Assembly: GCF_024169315.1 (NCBI RefSeq)
Contig: NZ_JALJWR010000001.1
Location: 5,630,501 to 5,694,500, forward strand
Origin: Pseudomonas migulae
GTDB taxonomy: Bacteria; Pseudomonadota; Gammaproteobacteria; Pseudomonadales; Pseudomonadaceae
DNA: 64,000 nucleotides
Direction of reading: 5' to 3'
The position numbers and the translations under genes are program-made. Numbering within the stretch: position 1 is the first letter of the stretch; every line of letters starts with the position of its first letter. Under the pieces are notes generated by a model. It saw only the letters and a program-made list of their open reading frames with translations. It did no database searches and had not been told where the DNA came from. This document shows, piece by piece, positions 36,061-45,504 of the stretch.

Positions 36061-36076
36061 TGGCGCAACCCTTGCA
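36061..36076 (+). promoter_or_regulatory. Sigma-54 promoter of fliK
   Basis: TGGCGCA-N4-TTGCA, GG-N10-GC (36062-36063 and 36074-36075), 49 bases before the chosen fliK ATG. Its position shows that an in-frame ATG at 36050 cannot be the true fliK start. Confidence 0.85.
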
Positions 36077-36124
36077 GGTATCACCGCAACTGTACCTACG
36101 ATCCCAGTGCAGCGGAGACCGTTC

Positions 36125-37480
36125 ATGCCCGTTACCCCCAATATTCTTCTTCAGGCCGCCGCGCAGGCCAAGACTCAAGCCGCCTCCGCCAATACACCGG
36201 CGCTGTCCGCTGAGCCCGGGGACAAGGCGTCCAGCTTCGCTCAGGTTTACGCCACTCAGTCCCAGAACAAGCCGTCTGCGGCCACCGATGGATCGGCGAA
36301 ACCAGTGCGTGATAAATCCCCGGACAGCCCCGCGAAAAAGGACGTCGGCAACGACAAGCCTGCCGCCCCGGAACCGACGGTTGCCGATAGCGGCAAATCC
36401 TTGCCCGCCGACAAACCGGCGCCGAGCGACGACAAGGCCGCCAGCGAAGATGTCGCTGAAACGCCAGTGGCCGACACCGTTCCGACCGATCCGGCCCTTG
36501 ATCCATCCTTGCTGCCAGAGCTGCAACCCGTCGTGACGGCACCTGTTGCGGAGGCGCCGCCTGTGGTCGCCACTGAGCAACCTCCGGTGGCAACGCCTGT
36601 CGCTCCGACAGTGACGACAGCGCCGACTCCTGTTGTTGCATCTTCAGACAGCGATTTCGATCCCGAGGCTGATCCTCTCGATGCTCTTCCGGCTGTGCGC
36701 ATGGCCATGGAGCAGGGCGGTCATATTTCGCCTGCCAGCCAGGCCCAGCCGAAAGCCGCGCCGACGCCGGCCCAGATCCAGGCCGATGGCGAACCTACCT
36801 CGGCGCAGAACTTTGCCGCGGGTATGGCGGGCATGCTCGACGTGCAGGCCGACCAGGACAGTACCAGTCAGGGTGGCGAGAAGGCGTTCAGTGGGTTGAT
36901 CGAGGATGGCCTCAAGGATTTGAAGTCGGCCACCAGCGATACCCGCGTCGATGATTTCGCCAATCGTCTGGCCGCGTTGACCCAGGCTGCCACGCCGAAA
37001 ACCGCCAATGCCTTGCCGGTGAATCAGCCGATAGCCATGCATCAGAGCGGCTGGACCGAAGAAGTGGTGAACCGGGTCATGTACCTGTCCAGCGTCAACC
37101 TCAAGGCGGCCGATATCCAGTTGCAGCCTGCCGAACTGGGGCGTCTCGATATTCGGGTGAACATGGTGCCGGACCAGCAGACCCAGGTGACCTTCATGAG
37201 TGCGCACCCGAGCGTTCGCGAAGCGCTGGATGGCCAGATGCATCGCTTGCGTGACATGTTCGCGCAGCAGGGCATGGGGCAGGTTGACGTCAACGTCTCT
37301 GACCAGTCTCGTGGCTCTCAGCAAGGTCAGGACCAGGCTCAACAAAGTCAGGGCGGACGCACCAATGCCAGTGGCGGTCGTCTCGACGGCATGGATGAAG
37401 AGCTCGCGCCGACGGTTGCCGAAGTGGCGGCCAGTGCGACCAGCGTCATCGGCTCCAGCGCGGTCGACTACTACGCCTGA
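36125..37480 (+). CDS. fliK: Flagellar hook-length control protein FliK
   Basis: A 451-residue molecular ruler. A long Ala/Pro/Asp-rich unfolded N-terminal part (to about residue 270) precedes the Flg_hook domain, with LKAADIQLQPAELGRLDIRV and MSAHPSVREALDGQMHRL, which flips FlhB to late substrates. The tail is Gln/Ser-rich. The start follows CGGAGA and lies downstream of the sigma-54 site. A second FliK-like gene occurs at 58116. Confidence 0.93.
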   Translation: MPVTPNILLQAAAQAKTQAASANTPALSAEPGDKASSFAQVYATQSQNKPSAATDGSAKPVRDKSPDSPAKKDVGNDKPAAPEPTVADSGKSLPADKPAPSDDKAASEDVAETPVADTVPTDPALDPSLLPELQPVVTAPVAEAPPVVATEQPPVATPVAPTVTTAPTPVVASSDSDFDPEADPLDALPAVRMAMEQGGHISPASQAQPKAAPTPAQIQADGEPTSAQNFAAGMAGMLDVQADQDSTSQGGEKAFSGLIEDGLKDLKSATSDTRVDDFANRLAALTQAATPKTANALPVNQPIAMHQSGWTEEVVNRVMYLSSVNLKAADIQLQPAELGRLDIRVNMVPDQQTQVTFMSAHPSVREALDGQMHRLRDMFAQQGMGQVDVNVSDQSRGSQQGQDQAQQSQGGRTNASGGRLDGMDEELAPTVAEVAASATSVIGSSAVDYYA

Positions 37481-37496
37481 TCCAGCGCAAAACCCT

Positions 37497-37586
37497 TGTG
37501 GGAGCGGGCTTGCTCGCGAATACGGTTGAACATTCAGCATTGATGCTGGCTGTCACACCGCGTTCGCGAGCAAGCCCGCTCCCACA
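37497..37586. repeat. Paired REP palindrome (REPIN), type B
   Basis: Arms 37497-37520 and 37563-37586 are exact inverted copies of 24 bases (GGGAGCGGGCTTGCTCGCGAA core) with a 42-base loop. The core is a variant of the type A head found at 33437 and 43131. It lies between fliK and fliL. Confidence 0.88.
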
Positions 37587-37646
37587 TTAGGTTTGCGGTG
37601 TTTTCAAAATTTCGCTTGGTCCCATCCATTCTCCCTCCGACACTTC

Positions 37647-37662
37647 TGGCATAACACTTGCT
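37647..37662 (+). promoter_or_regulatory. Sigma-54 promoter of the fliL operon
   Basis: TGGCATA-N4-TTGCT, GG-N10-GC, 51 bases before fliL. It should drive fliLMNOPQR-flhB. Confidence 0.88.
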
Positions 37663-37712
37663 CTTGCCTTGCCGTGCGACTGTGAAAACCCGAATAGTGA
37701 CGGATTATTGGC

Positions 37713-38213
37713 ATGGCGAAGAGCGAAGCAGCAGTAAAAGACCCCGCAACCAAAGGCAAAATCAAGCTGATCATTGTGATCGTGGTGGCCCTGCTGCTGG
37801 CGATCGGCTTGTCCGTGGGAGCGACCTGGTTCTTCATGCACAGCGCCCAGAGCAAGCCTGCCGCCGCGGCTGAAACCGCTCCGGTCGGCAAGCAGCCAGC
37901 GATTTTCGAGCCCATGGCTCCGGCCTTCGTGGCCAACTACAACCAGAACGGCCGTCAGCGCTACATGCAGGTGAGTATCACCATGCAGGGTCGCAACCAG
38001 GCTGATCTGGAAGCGCTCAAGGTTCACATGCCGGTGATCCGCAATAACCTGGTCATGCTGTTCTCCGGGCAGGATTTCGCGACCCTGGCGTCGCCGGTCG
38101 GTCAGGAAATGCTGCGTCAGAAGGCGACTGCCAGCGTGCAGGAAGTGGCGCAGAAAGAGCTCGGCAAAGTGGTCATCGAACAGTTGCTTTTCACTAATTT
38201 CGTACTGCAGTAG
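37713..38213 (+). CDS. fliL: Flagellar basal body-associated protein FliL
   Basis: A 166-residue single-pass inner-membrane protein (membrane segment about residues 20-40, IKLIIVIVVALLLAIGLSVG) with a periplasmic stomatin-like domain that supports the stator around the MS ring. First gene behind a sigma-54 promoter; fliM follows after nine bases. Confidence 0.94.
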   Translation: MAKSEAAVKDPATKGKIKLIIVIVVALLLAIGLSVGATWFFMHSAQSKPAAAAETAPVGKQPAIFEPMAPAFVANYNQNGRQRYMQVSITMQGRNQADLEALKVHMPVIRNNLVMLFSGQDFATLASPVGQEMLRQKATASVQEVAQKELGKVVIEQLLFTNFVLQ

Positions 38214-38222
38214 GAACACGAC

Positions 38223-39191
38223 ATGGCCGTGCAGGACCTGCTGTCCCAGGATGAAATCGATGCGCTGTTGCATGGCGTCGATGACGGTCTGGTACAGACC
38301 GATACCGCTGCCGAGCCCGGCAGCGTCAAAAGCTACGACCTGACCAGCCAGGATCGCATCGTCCGCGGACGCATGCCGACCCTGGAAATGATCAACGAGC
38401 GTTTCGCCCGCTACACCCGCATCAGCATGTTCAACATGCTGCGCCGCTCGGCGGACGTCGCCGTCGGTGGCGTGCAGGTGATGAAGTTCGGCGAATACGT
38501 GCACTCGCTGTACGTGCCGACCAGCCTCAACCTGGTCAAGATCAAACCGCTACGCGGCACCGCGCTGTTCATCCTCGACGCCAAGCTGGTGTTCAAGCTG
38601 GTGGACAACTTCTTCGGCGGCGATGGCCGTCACGCGAAGATCGAAGGGCGTGAATTCACCCCCACCGAACTGCGTGTGGTGCGCATGGTGCTGGAGCAGG
38701 CGTTCGTCGATTTGAAGGAAGCCTGGCAGGCGATCATGGAAGTGAACTTCGAGTACATCAACTCGGAAGTGAACCCGGCCATGGCCAACATCGTCGGCCC
38801 GAGCGAAGCCATTGTGGTGTCGACCTTCCACATCGAACTCGATGGCGGTGGCGGTGACCTGCACGTGACCATGCCGTACTCGATGATCGAGCCGGTGCGC
38901 GAAATGCTCGACGCCGGCTTCCAGTCGGACCTCGACGATCAGGACGAGCGCTGGGTCAATGCCCTGCGCCAGGACGTGCTGGACGTTGATGTACCGATCG
39001 GTGCCACGGTTGCCCGTCGCCAGTTGCGTCTGCGCGACATTCTGCACATGCAGCCGGGGGACATTATCCCGGTCGAGATGCCGGAAGAAATGATCATGCG
39101 CGCCAATGGCGTGCCTGCGTTCAAGGTCAAGATGGGCTCGCACAAAGGCAACCTCGCGTTGCAAGTGATCGAGCCGATCGAGCGCCGCTAA
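38223..39191 (+). CDS. fliM: Flagellar motor switch protein FliM
   Basis: A 322-residue C-ring protein that binds phospho-CheY. The CheY-binding peptide is at the N-terminus (LLSQDEIDALL, residues 5-15), then the CheC-like middle domain with GGxG (MKFGEYVHSL nearby), and a C-terminal SpoA domain. The stop codon TAA is the loop of a perfect hairpin (39181-39199). Confidence 0.97.
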   Translation: MAVQDLLSQDEIDALLHGVDDGLVQTDTAAEPGSVKSYDLTSQDRIVRGRMPTLEMINERFARYTRISMFNMLRRSADVAVGGVQVMKFGEYVHSLYVPTSLNLVKIKPLRGTALFILDAKLVFKLVDNFFGGDGRHAKIEGREFTPTELRVVRMVLEQAFVDLKEAWQAIMEVNFEYINSEVNPAMANIVGPSEAIVVSTFHIELDGGGGDLHVTMPYSMIEPVREMLDAGFQSDLDDQDERWVNALRQDVLDVDVPIGATVARRQLRLRDILHMQPGDIIPVEMPEEMIMRANGVPAFKVKMGSHKGNLALQVIEPIERR

Positions 39192-39199
39192 GCGGCGCT
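39181..39199 (+). other. Hairpin whose loop is the fliM stop codon
   Basis: AGCGCCGC (39181-39188) and GCGGCGCT (39192-39199) form a perfect 8-bp stem around TAA, the fliM stop. There is no T run, so it is not a classical terminator. It may slow termination or set mRNA stability between fliM and fliN. Confidence 0.6.
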
Positions 39200-39260
39200 G
39201 CTCTCCATTCGCTATTAACTGACGGCAGCCCGTTGAAGGTTTGCCCGCCGAGGACACATG

Positions 39261-39719
39261 ATGGCTAACGACATGAATACCCAGGACGACCAGGCGCTGG
39301 CCGATGAATGGGCTGCGGCCCTGGAAGAAACCGGCGACGCCGGGCAGGACGACATTGATGCCTTGCTGGCCGCCGACGCCGCCAGTTCGCCGTCCAACCG
39401 TCTGCCGATGGAAGAGTTCGGCAGCGTGCCGAAAAACAACGACCCGGTCACTCTGGACGGTCCGAACCTGGACGTGATCCTCGACATCCCGGTGTCGATT
39501 TCCATGGAAGTCGGCAGCACCGACATCAACATCCGCAACCTGCTGCAACTCAACCAGGGTTCGGTGATCGAGCTCGATCGTCTGGCCGGTGAGCCGCTGG
39601 ACGTGCTGGTCAACGGCACGCTCATCGCTCACGGTGAAGTGGTGGTGGTCAACGAAAAGTTCGGCATCCGCCTGACTGACGTGATCAGCCCAAGCGAACG
39701 TATCAAGAAGCTGCGCTGA
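39261..39719 (+). CDS. fliN: Flagellar motor switch protein FliN
   Basis: A 152-residue C-ring protein. The acidic N-terminal extension binds FliH; the SpoA domain (about residues 75-150) has LDVILDIPVSISMEVGST, LLQLNQGSVIELDRLAGE and VVVNEKFGIRLTDV. GAGGA at 39250 favours ATG 39261 over ATG 39258, which is only three bases away. Confidence 0.96.
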   Translation: MANDMNTQDDQALADEWAAALEETGDAGQDDIDALLAADAASSPSNRLPMEEFGSVPKNNDPVTLDGPNLDVILDIPVSISMEVGSTDINIRNLLQLNQGSVIELDRLAGEPLDVLVNGTLIAHGEVVVVNEKFGIRLTDVISPSERIKKLR

Positions 39720-40157
39720 GTGAAAAAGGTTCTGGGGTTATTGCTGGCCTTGCCGTTCAGTGTTCTGGCGGCCGAGCCGGTGGCGACTGCTGCCGCGGCA
39801 CCTGCTGTCGGCAGCGGCGTGGCAGGGCAGTTGACGCAGCTGGTGCTCGGTTTGCTGCTGGTGCTGGGGTTGATCTTCTTCCTCGCCTGGCTGTTGCGCC
39901 GGGTCCAGCAGGCCGGGCCGGCCGGCAAAGGGCAGGTGATCGAACTGATCGGCTCCCGCGCGCTTGGCCCGCGTGACCGTTTGATGCTGGTGCAAGTGGG
40001 CAACGAGCAGATTCTGCTCGGGTTGAGCCCCGGCACCATCACCGCCTTGCATGTGCTCAAGGAACCGGTGCAGGTGCCGGTCACCGAGAAAGCGACCCCG
40101 GAGTTTGCCCAGCGCCTGATGGAGCTGATGGGCAAGGATCAGAAGGATAAGAAGTAA
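39720..40157 (+). CDS. fliO: Flagellar export gate assembly protein FliO
   Basis: A 145-residue protein with a signal-like N-terminus ([16 protein letters not shown]), a single membrane segment ([18 protein letters not shown], about residues 41-60) and a cytoplasmic FliO domain ([20 protein letters not shown]). It helps assemble the FliP ring. GTG 39720 abuts the fliN stop; its own stop overlaps fliP. Confidence 0.92.
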   Translation: MKKVLGLLLALPFSVLAAEPVATAAAAPAVGSGVAGQLTQLVLGLLLVLGLIFFLAWLLRRVQQAGPAGKGQVIELIGSRALGPRDRLMLVQVGNEQILLGLSPGTITALHVLKEPVQVPVTEKATPEFAQRLMELMGKDQKDKK

Positions 40158-40915
40158 TGGGTGCGCTACGCATCATCTTGACGCTGGCCCTGATGCTGGC
40201 CGCGCCGCTGGCCTTCGCCGCCGACCCGTTGTCGATCCCGGCGATCACGCTGGGCACCAATGCCCAGGGCGCCCAGGAATACTCGGTCAGCCTGCAAATC
40301 CTGCTGATCATGACCGCGCTGAGTTTCATCCCGGCGTTTGTCATGCTGATGACCAGTTTCACCCGGATCATCATCGTCTTCTCGATCCTGCGCCAGGCCC
40401 TGGGCCTGCAGCAGACGCCGTCGAACCAGATCCTCACCGGCATGGCGCTGTTCCTGACGCTGTTCATCATGGCGCCGGTGTTCGACCGGGTTAACCAGGA
40501 TGCCTTGCAGCCTTATCTGGCCGAAAAACTCACCGCCCAGGATGCCGTGGCCAAGGCCCAGGTGCCGATCAAGGACTTCATGCTGGCCCAGACACGCAGC
40601 AGCGATCTGGAGCTGTTCATGCGATTGTCCAAGCGCACCGACATCGCGACGCCGGACCAGGCGCCACTGACCATCCTGGTGCCGGCCTTCGTCACCTCTG
40701 AATTGAAAACCGCGTTCCAGATCGGTTTCATGATCTTCATTCCGTTCCTGATCATCGACCTGGTCGTAGCCAGTGTGTTGATGGCCATGGGTATGATGAT
40801 GCTCTCGCCACTGATCATTTCCCTGCCGTTCAAAATCATGCTGTTCGTGCTGGTGGATGGTTGGGCGCTGATCATCGGCACGTTGGCCAGCAGCTTCGGC
40901 GGTGTCTCGCCATGA
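40157..40915 (+). CDS. fliP: Flagellar export gate protein FliP
   Basis: A 252-residue protein with a cleaved signal peptide (about residues 1-20, ending AFAAD) and four membrane helices, forming the core channel of the export gate. FliP signatures include [20 protein letters not shown] and [18 protein letters not shown]. fliQ overlaps by ATGA. Confidence 0.97.
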   Translation: MGALRIILTLALMLAAPLAFAADPLSIPAITLGTNAQGAQEYSVSLQILLIMTALSFIPAFVMLMTSFTRIIIVFSILRQALGLQQTPSNQILTGMALFLTLFIMAPVFDRVNQDALQPYLAEKLTAQDAVAKAQVPIKDFMLAQTRSSDLELFMRLSKRTDIATPDQAPLTILVPAFVTSELKTAFQIGFMIFIPFLIIDLVVASVLMAMGMMMLSPLIISLPFKIMLFVLVDGWALIIGTLASSFGGVSP

Positions 40916-41181
40916 CGCCGGAAGTCGCGGTAGACATCTTTCGCGAAGCGCTCTGGCTGACCACCATGATCGTTGCCGTGCTGGTGATTCCGAGTTTGCT
41001 GGTGGGGCTGTTGGTGGCGATGTTCCAGGCCGCCACCCAGATCAACGAACAGACCCTGAGCTTCCTGCCGCGCCTGCTGGTGATGCTGGTGACGCTGATC
41101 GTTGCTGGCCCGTGGCTGGTGCAGACCTTCATGGAATACATCCTGCAGTTGTACGGCAATATTCCTCGGGTCATTGGCTAA
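40912..41181 (+). CDS. fliQ: Flagellar export gate protein FliQ
   Basis: An 89-residue protein with two membrane hairpins ([20 protein letters not shown] and [15 protein letters not shown]) wrapping the FliP/FliR channel. [15 protein letters not shown] is the family motif. It starts at the ATGA overlap with fliP. Confidence 0.97.
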   Translation: MTPEVAVDIFREALWLTTMIVAVLVIPSLLVGLLVAMFQAATQINEQTLSFLPRLLVMLVTLIVAGPWLVQTFMEYILQLYGNIPRVIG

Positions 41182-41184
41182 GCC

Positions 41185-41967
41185 ATGTCTCTGCTGCAGC
41201 TGACCGACACCCAGATCAGTACCTGGGTCGCTTCGTTCATATTGCCGCTGTTTCGCATCGGCGCCGTCCTGATGACCATGCCGATCTTTGGCACGACCCT
41301 GGTGCCGACCCGTGTGCGATTGTATTTCGCGCTGGCAATCACCGTGGTTGTCGTGCCAGGCCTGCCACCGATGCCCCAGGTTAATGCGCTGGACCTGAGC
41401 GCACTGCTGTTGATCGCCGAACAGATCATTATCGGCGCCTTGATGGGACTCTCGCTCCAGCTGTTTTTCCAGGCGTTCGTCGTCGCCGGGCAGATCATTT
41501 CGATTCAGATGGGTATGGGGTTCGCCTCGATGGTCGACCCTACCAACGGCGTGTCGGCGGCAGTCATCGGGCAGTTCCTGACGATGCTCGTGACCCTGCT
41601 GTTTCTCGGCATGAATGGGCATCTGGTGGTGTTCGAAGTGCTGACGGAGAGTTTCACCACGATGCCCGTCGGCAGCGCGATGCTGATCAATCATTTCTGG
41701 GAACTGGCCAACAAGCTGGGTTGGGTGCTGGGCGCGGCGATGCTGCTGGTCATGCCGGCGATCACGGCGTTGTTGGTGGTGAACATTGCTTTCGGCGTGA
41801 TGACGCGGGCGGCGCCGCAGTTGAACATTTTCTCCATCGGTTTCCCCCTGACCCTGGTGCTGGGCCTGGTGATTTTCTGGGTCGGTCTCGGCGACATTCT
41901 CAATCAGTATCAGCCCTTGGCCATCGAGGCCCTGCAGCTGTTACGTGACATGGCACAGGCGCGCTAG
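41185..41967 (+). CDS. fliR: Flagellar export gate protein FliR
   Basis: A 260-residue membrane protein completing the FliPQR channel, with six predicted helices. GMGFASMVDPTNGVSAAVIG is the FliR signature. flhB begins two bases after its stop. Confidence 0.97.
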   Translation: MSLLQLTDTQISTWVASFILPLFRIGAVLMTMPIFGTTLVPTRVRLYFALAITVVVVPGLPPMPQVNALDLSALLLIAEQIIIGALMGLSLQLFFQAFVVAGQIISIQMGMGFASMVDPTNGVSAAVIGQFLTMLVTLLFLGMNGHLVVFEVLTESFTTMPVGSAMLINHFWELANKLGWVLGAAMLLVMPAITALLVVNIAFGVMTRAAPQLNIFSIGFPLTLVLGLVIFWVGLGDILNQYQPLAIEALQLLRDMAQAR

Positions 41968-41969
41968 CC

Positions 41970-43109
41970 ATGGCCGAGAGCGAGAGCGGTCAGGACAAGA
42001 CAGAAGACCCCACGGAGAAACGCAAAAAGGACTCCAGGGACAAGGGCGAGATCGCCCGCTCCAAAGAGCTCAATACCCTGGCAACCATGATGGCCGGTGC
42101 CGGGGGGTTGTTGATCTATGGCGGCGGTCTGGCTATAGATCTGCTGGAAATCATGCGCATGAACTTCACCCTGCCGCGGGATGTGTTGCTTGATCCGGGG
42201 CAGATGGGGCAGTACCTGATGCATTCGGGAAAGATTGCCCTTCTGGCGATCCAGCCGATATTGCTGTTGCTGCTGCTGGCGGCGTTTCTGGGGCCGATTT
42301 CCCTGGGCGGCTGGTTGTTTGCCGGCAAGAGCCTGGCGCCCAAATTCAGCCGGATGAACCCGGCGGCGGGGCTCAAGCGGATGTTCTCCAGTACGGCTTT
42401 GATCGAACTGCTCAAGGCGCTGGCTAAATTCCTGCTGATTTTGTTTGTTGCATTGTCCGTTCTGCGCGCGGACATCGATGACTTGTTGCGCATTGCCCAT
42501 GAACCGCTGGAACAGGCGATCATCCACAGCGTTCAGCTGGTGGGGTGGAGCACATTGTGGATGGCGTGCGGGCTGATCCTGATTGCGGCGGTGGATGTCC
42601 CGGTGCAGCTTTACCAGAGCCACAAGAAACTGCTGATGACCAAGCAGGAAGTGCGCGACGAGCACAAGGATCAGGAGGGGAAACCGGAGGTCAAGCAGCG
42701 GATTCGCCAGTTGCAGCGCGAGATGTCCCAGCGGCGGATGATGGCGGCGATTCCCGAGGCCGACGTGGTCATTACCAACCCGACCCACTATGCCGTGGCC
42801 CTCAAGTACGATGCGGAAAAAGGCGGTGCGCCGATGTTGGTCGCCAAGGGCAGCGACTTCCTGGCCTTGAAAATCCGTGAAATTGCCGTGGCCAATGAAG
42901 TGTTGCTGCTGGAGTCGCCGGCCCTGGCGCGTTCGATCTATTACTCCACCGAACTGGAGCAGGAAATTCCGGGCGGGCTGTACCTGGCCGTCGCCCAGGT
43001 GTTGGCCTACGTCTACCAGATCCGCCAGTACCGCGCCGGCAAGGGCAAGCGTCCTGAGCCGCTCAAGGATGATTTGCCGATTCCGCCGGATCTGCGGCGC
43101 GATTCCTGA
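41970..43109 (+). CDS. flhB: Flagellar export switch protein FlhB
   Basis: A 379-residue gate protein with four N-terminal membrane helices and a cytoplasmic C-domain that self-cleaves at N270-P271 in NPTHYAVALKYD. Cleavage is needed for the change from rod/hook to filament substrates, triggered by FliK. Compare the free C-domain homologue at 57790. It ends the fliL operon; a REP palindrome follows. Confidence 0.97.
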   Translation: MAESESGQDKTEDPTEKRKKDSRDKGEIARSKELNTLATMMAGAGGLLIYGGGLAIDLLEIMRMNFTLPRDVLLDPGQMGQYLMHSGKIALLAIQPILLLLLLAAFLGPISLGGWLFAGKSLAPKFSRMNPAAGLKRMFSSTALIELLKALAKFLLILFVALSVLRADIDDLLRIAHEPLEQAIIHSVQLVGWSTLWMACGLILIAAVDVPVQLYQSHKKLLMTKQEVRDEHKDQEGKPEVKQRIRQLQREMSQRRMMAAIPEADVVITNPTHYAVALKYDAEKGGAPMLVAKGSDFLALKIREIAVANEVLLLESPALARSIYYSTELEQEIPGGLYLAVAQVLAYVYQIRQYRAGKGKRPEPLKDDLPIPPDLRRDS

Positions 43110-43130
43110 GTATTGCGCTAGCTGTGCCGA

Positions 43131-43225
43131 CGCCTTCGCGGGCAAGCCTCGCTCCTATCGGTTGCGCCGCTCACGAATCGCGCATGACACAAAACCTGTA
43201 GGAGCGAGGCTTGCCCGCGAAGGCG
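43131..43225. repeat. Paired REP palindrome (REPIN), type A
   Basis: Arms 43131-43157 and 43199-43225 are exact inverted 27-base copies (CGCCTTCGCGGGCAAGCCTC head) with a 41-base loop. The head matches the element at 33437, and the loop shares its GACACAAAACCT. It lies between flhB and flhA, upstream of the flhA promoter. Confidence 0.88.
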
Positions 43226-43286
43226 TCTGTTCGAGCAACACAAATCCCCCTCGATAAACCCCTCTGTTACAAACCTCGGCAAAAGT

Positions 43287-43302
43287 TGGAAGGTTTCTTG
43301 CA
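43287..43302 (+). promoter_or_regulatory. Sigma-54 promoter of flhA
   Basis: TGGAAGG-N4-TTGCA, GG-N10-GC (43288-43289 and 43300-43301), 62 bases before the flhA start. The -24 box departs from consensus at three positions but the spacing and -12 box are intact. Confidence 0.75.
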
Positions 43303-43363
43303 ATAGCCGCTCTGCGCCTGCTTCGGGCGTCAAAAGTTTGCTTTAAAGGAACGGGGAAAACCG

Positions 43364-45493
43364 GTGGATCGCTCTCAGTTTATCAACAGTGCCCGCACAA
43401 ACGTCGCCGACCTGAGTCGGGGCAATCTGGGCGTGCCGCTGTTGCTGCTGGTCATGCTCGCCATGATGATGCTGCCGGTGCCGCCGTTCCTGCTGGACGT
43501 GTTTTTCACGTTCAACATTGCGTTGTCGATTGTCGTGTTGCTGGTCTGCGTCTACGCCTTGCGGCCGCTGGATTTCGCAGTGTTCCCGACCATCCTGCTG
43601 GTGGCGACGTTGCTGCGACTGGCGTTGAACGTGGCCTCCACGCGGGTGGTGATGCTCCACGGTCAGGACGGCCACGCCGCTGCCGGTAAGGTGATCCAGG
43701 CCTTCGGTGAGGTGGTGATCGGCGGTAACTACGTGGTCGGTATCGTGGTCTTCGCGATTTTGATGATCATCAACTTCGTCGTGGTGACCAAGGGTGCCGG
43801 ACGGATTTCCGAGGTGAGCGCACGCTTCACCCTCGATGCGATGCCCGGCAAGCAAATGGCGATCGACGCCGATTTGAACGCCGGCCTGATCGATCAGAAC
43901 CAGGCCAAAATGCGCCGGATGGAAGTGGCCCAGGAGGCCGAGTTCTACGGTTCCATGGACGGTGCCAGCAAATTCGTACGCGGTGACGCCATCGCCGGTT
44001 TGCTGATTCTGTTCATCAACCTGATCGGCGGCATGGCGGTCGGTATCTTCCAGCACGGCATGACCTTCGGCGATGCCGGTCGGGTGTACGCCTTGTTGAC
44101 CATCGGTGACGGTTTGGTGGCGCAATTGCCATCACTGCTTTTATCGACAGCTGCAGCGATCATGGTGACCCGTGCTTCCGGTTCGGAAGACATGGGCAAA
44201 CAGATCAATCGCCAGATGTTCGCCTCGCCCAAGGCGCTGGCCGTGGCGGCGGGTTTGATGGCGGTCATGGGCCTGGTGCCCGGCATGCCACACTTCTCCT
44301 TCCTGAGCATGGCGGCCCTCGCGGCCGGCGGCGCCTACCTGTTCTGGAAGAAGCAGAACGTCGTCAAGGTTCAGGCCTTGCAAGAGGTCAAGCGTCAGCA
44401 GGAGCTGCTGCCATCGCCGGCGCGCGCTCAGGAAACCAAAGAGCTGGGCTGGGACGATGTGACGCCGATCGACATGATTGGCCTGGAAGTCGGCTACCGG
44501 CTGATTCCGCTGGTGGATCGCAACCAGGGTGGTCAGTTGCTGGCGCGTATCAAGGGCGTGCGCAAGAAGCTGTCCCAGGACCTGGGTTTCCTGATGCCGA
44601 CTGTGCATATCCGTGACAACCTCGACCTGGCGCCAAGTGCCTATCGACTGACCCTGATGGGGGTGATCCTCGCCGAAGCGGAGATTTATCCGGATCGGGA
44701 ACTGGCGATTAACCCGGGTCAGGTCTACGGTTCGCTGAATGGCATTACCGCCAAAGATCCGGCTTTCGGGCTGGAGGCGGTGTGGATTGAAATCAGTCAG
44801 CGTGCACAGGCGCAATCCCTCGGTTACACCGTGGTCGATGCCAGTACAGTAGTGGCAACCCATTTGAACCAGATTTTGTACAAGCACTCCAGTGAGCTGA
44901 TTGGTCACGAAGAAGTGCAGCAGCTCATGCAATTGCTGGCCAAAAGCTCGCCGAAACTGGCCGAAGAACTGGTGCCGGGCGTGGTGTCGTTGTCGCAGCT
45001 GCTCAAGGTGCTCCAGGCGTTGCTGGCCGAACAGGTGCCCGTACGGGACATTCGCAGCATCGCCGAGGCGATCGCGAACAATGCCAGCAAGAGTCAAGAT
45101 ACTGCCGCGCTGGTGGCCGCGGTGCGCGTTGGCGTATCCCGCGCAATCGTCCAAAGCATTGTAGGGACTGAGTCGGAGCTACCAGTTATCACGCTAGAGC
45201 CAAGGTTGGAACAAATATTGCTCAATAGTCTTCAGAAGGCAGGACAAGGCTCGGAAGAGGGCGTTCTGCTGGAGCCAAGCATGGCTGAAAAACTGCAACG
45301 CTCGTTGATCGAGGCGGCGCAGCGTCAGGAGATGCAAGGTCAACCGGTGATTCTGCTGGTGGCCGGTCCGGTTCGCGCGATGCTCTCGCGATTTGGCCGA
45401 CTGGCAGTCCCGGGTTTGCATGTGTTGGCTTACCAGGAAATTCCTGACAACAAGCAAGTGACCATCGTTGCGACAGTAGGGCCCAACGGCTGA
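43364..45493 (+). CDS. flhA: Flagellar export gate protein FlhA
   Basis: A 709-residue gate subunit. Eight membrane helices fill residues 20-330, with the FHIPEP-type motif near residue 145 (GAGRISEVSARFTLDAMPGK) and a large cytoplasmic ring domain that docks chaperone-substrate complexes. GTG 43364 follows AAAGGAACGGGG; MDRSQFINSA is the usual N-terminus. flhF follows after 11 bases. Confidence 0.97.
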   Translation: MDRSQFINSARTNVADLSRGNLGVPLLLLVMLAMMMLPVPPFLLDVFFTFNIALSIVVLLVCVYALRPLDFAVFPTILLVATLLRLALNVASTRVVMLHGQDGHAAAGKVIQAFGEVVIGGNYVVGIVVFAILMIINFVVVTKGAGRISEVSARFTLDAMPGKQMAIDADLNAGLIDQNQAKMRRMEVAQEAEFYGSMDGASKFVRGDAIAGLLILFINLIGGMAVGIFQHGMTFGDAGRVYALLTIGDGLVAQLPSLLLSTAAAIMVTRASGSEDMGKQINRQMFASPKALAVAAGLMAVMGLVPGMPHFSFLSMAALAAGGAYLFWKKQNVVKVQALQEVKRQQELLPSPARAQETKELGWDDVTPIDMIGLEVGYRLIPLVDRNQGGQLLARIKGVRKKLSQDLGFLMPTVHIRDNLDLAPSAYRLTLMGVILAEAEIYPDRELAINPGQVYGSLNGITAKDPAFGLEAVWIEISQRAQAQSLGYTVVDASTVVATHLNQILYKHSSELIGHEEVQQLMQLLAKSSPKLAEELVPGVVSLSQLLKVLQALLAEQVPVRDIRSIAEAIANNASKSQDTAALVAAVRVGVSRAIVQSIVGTESELPVITLEPRLEQILLNSLQKAGQGSEEGVLLEPSMAEKLQRSLIEAAQRQEMQGQPVILLVAGPVRAMLSRFGRLAVPGLHVLAYQEIPDNKQVTIVATVGPNG

Positions 45494-45504
45494 GGTAGTG
45501 GTTT

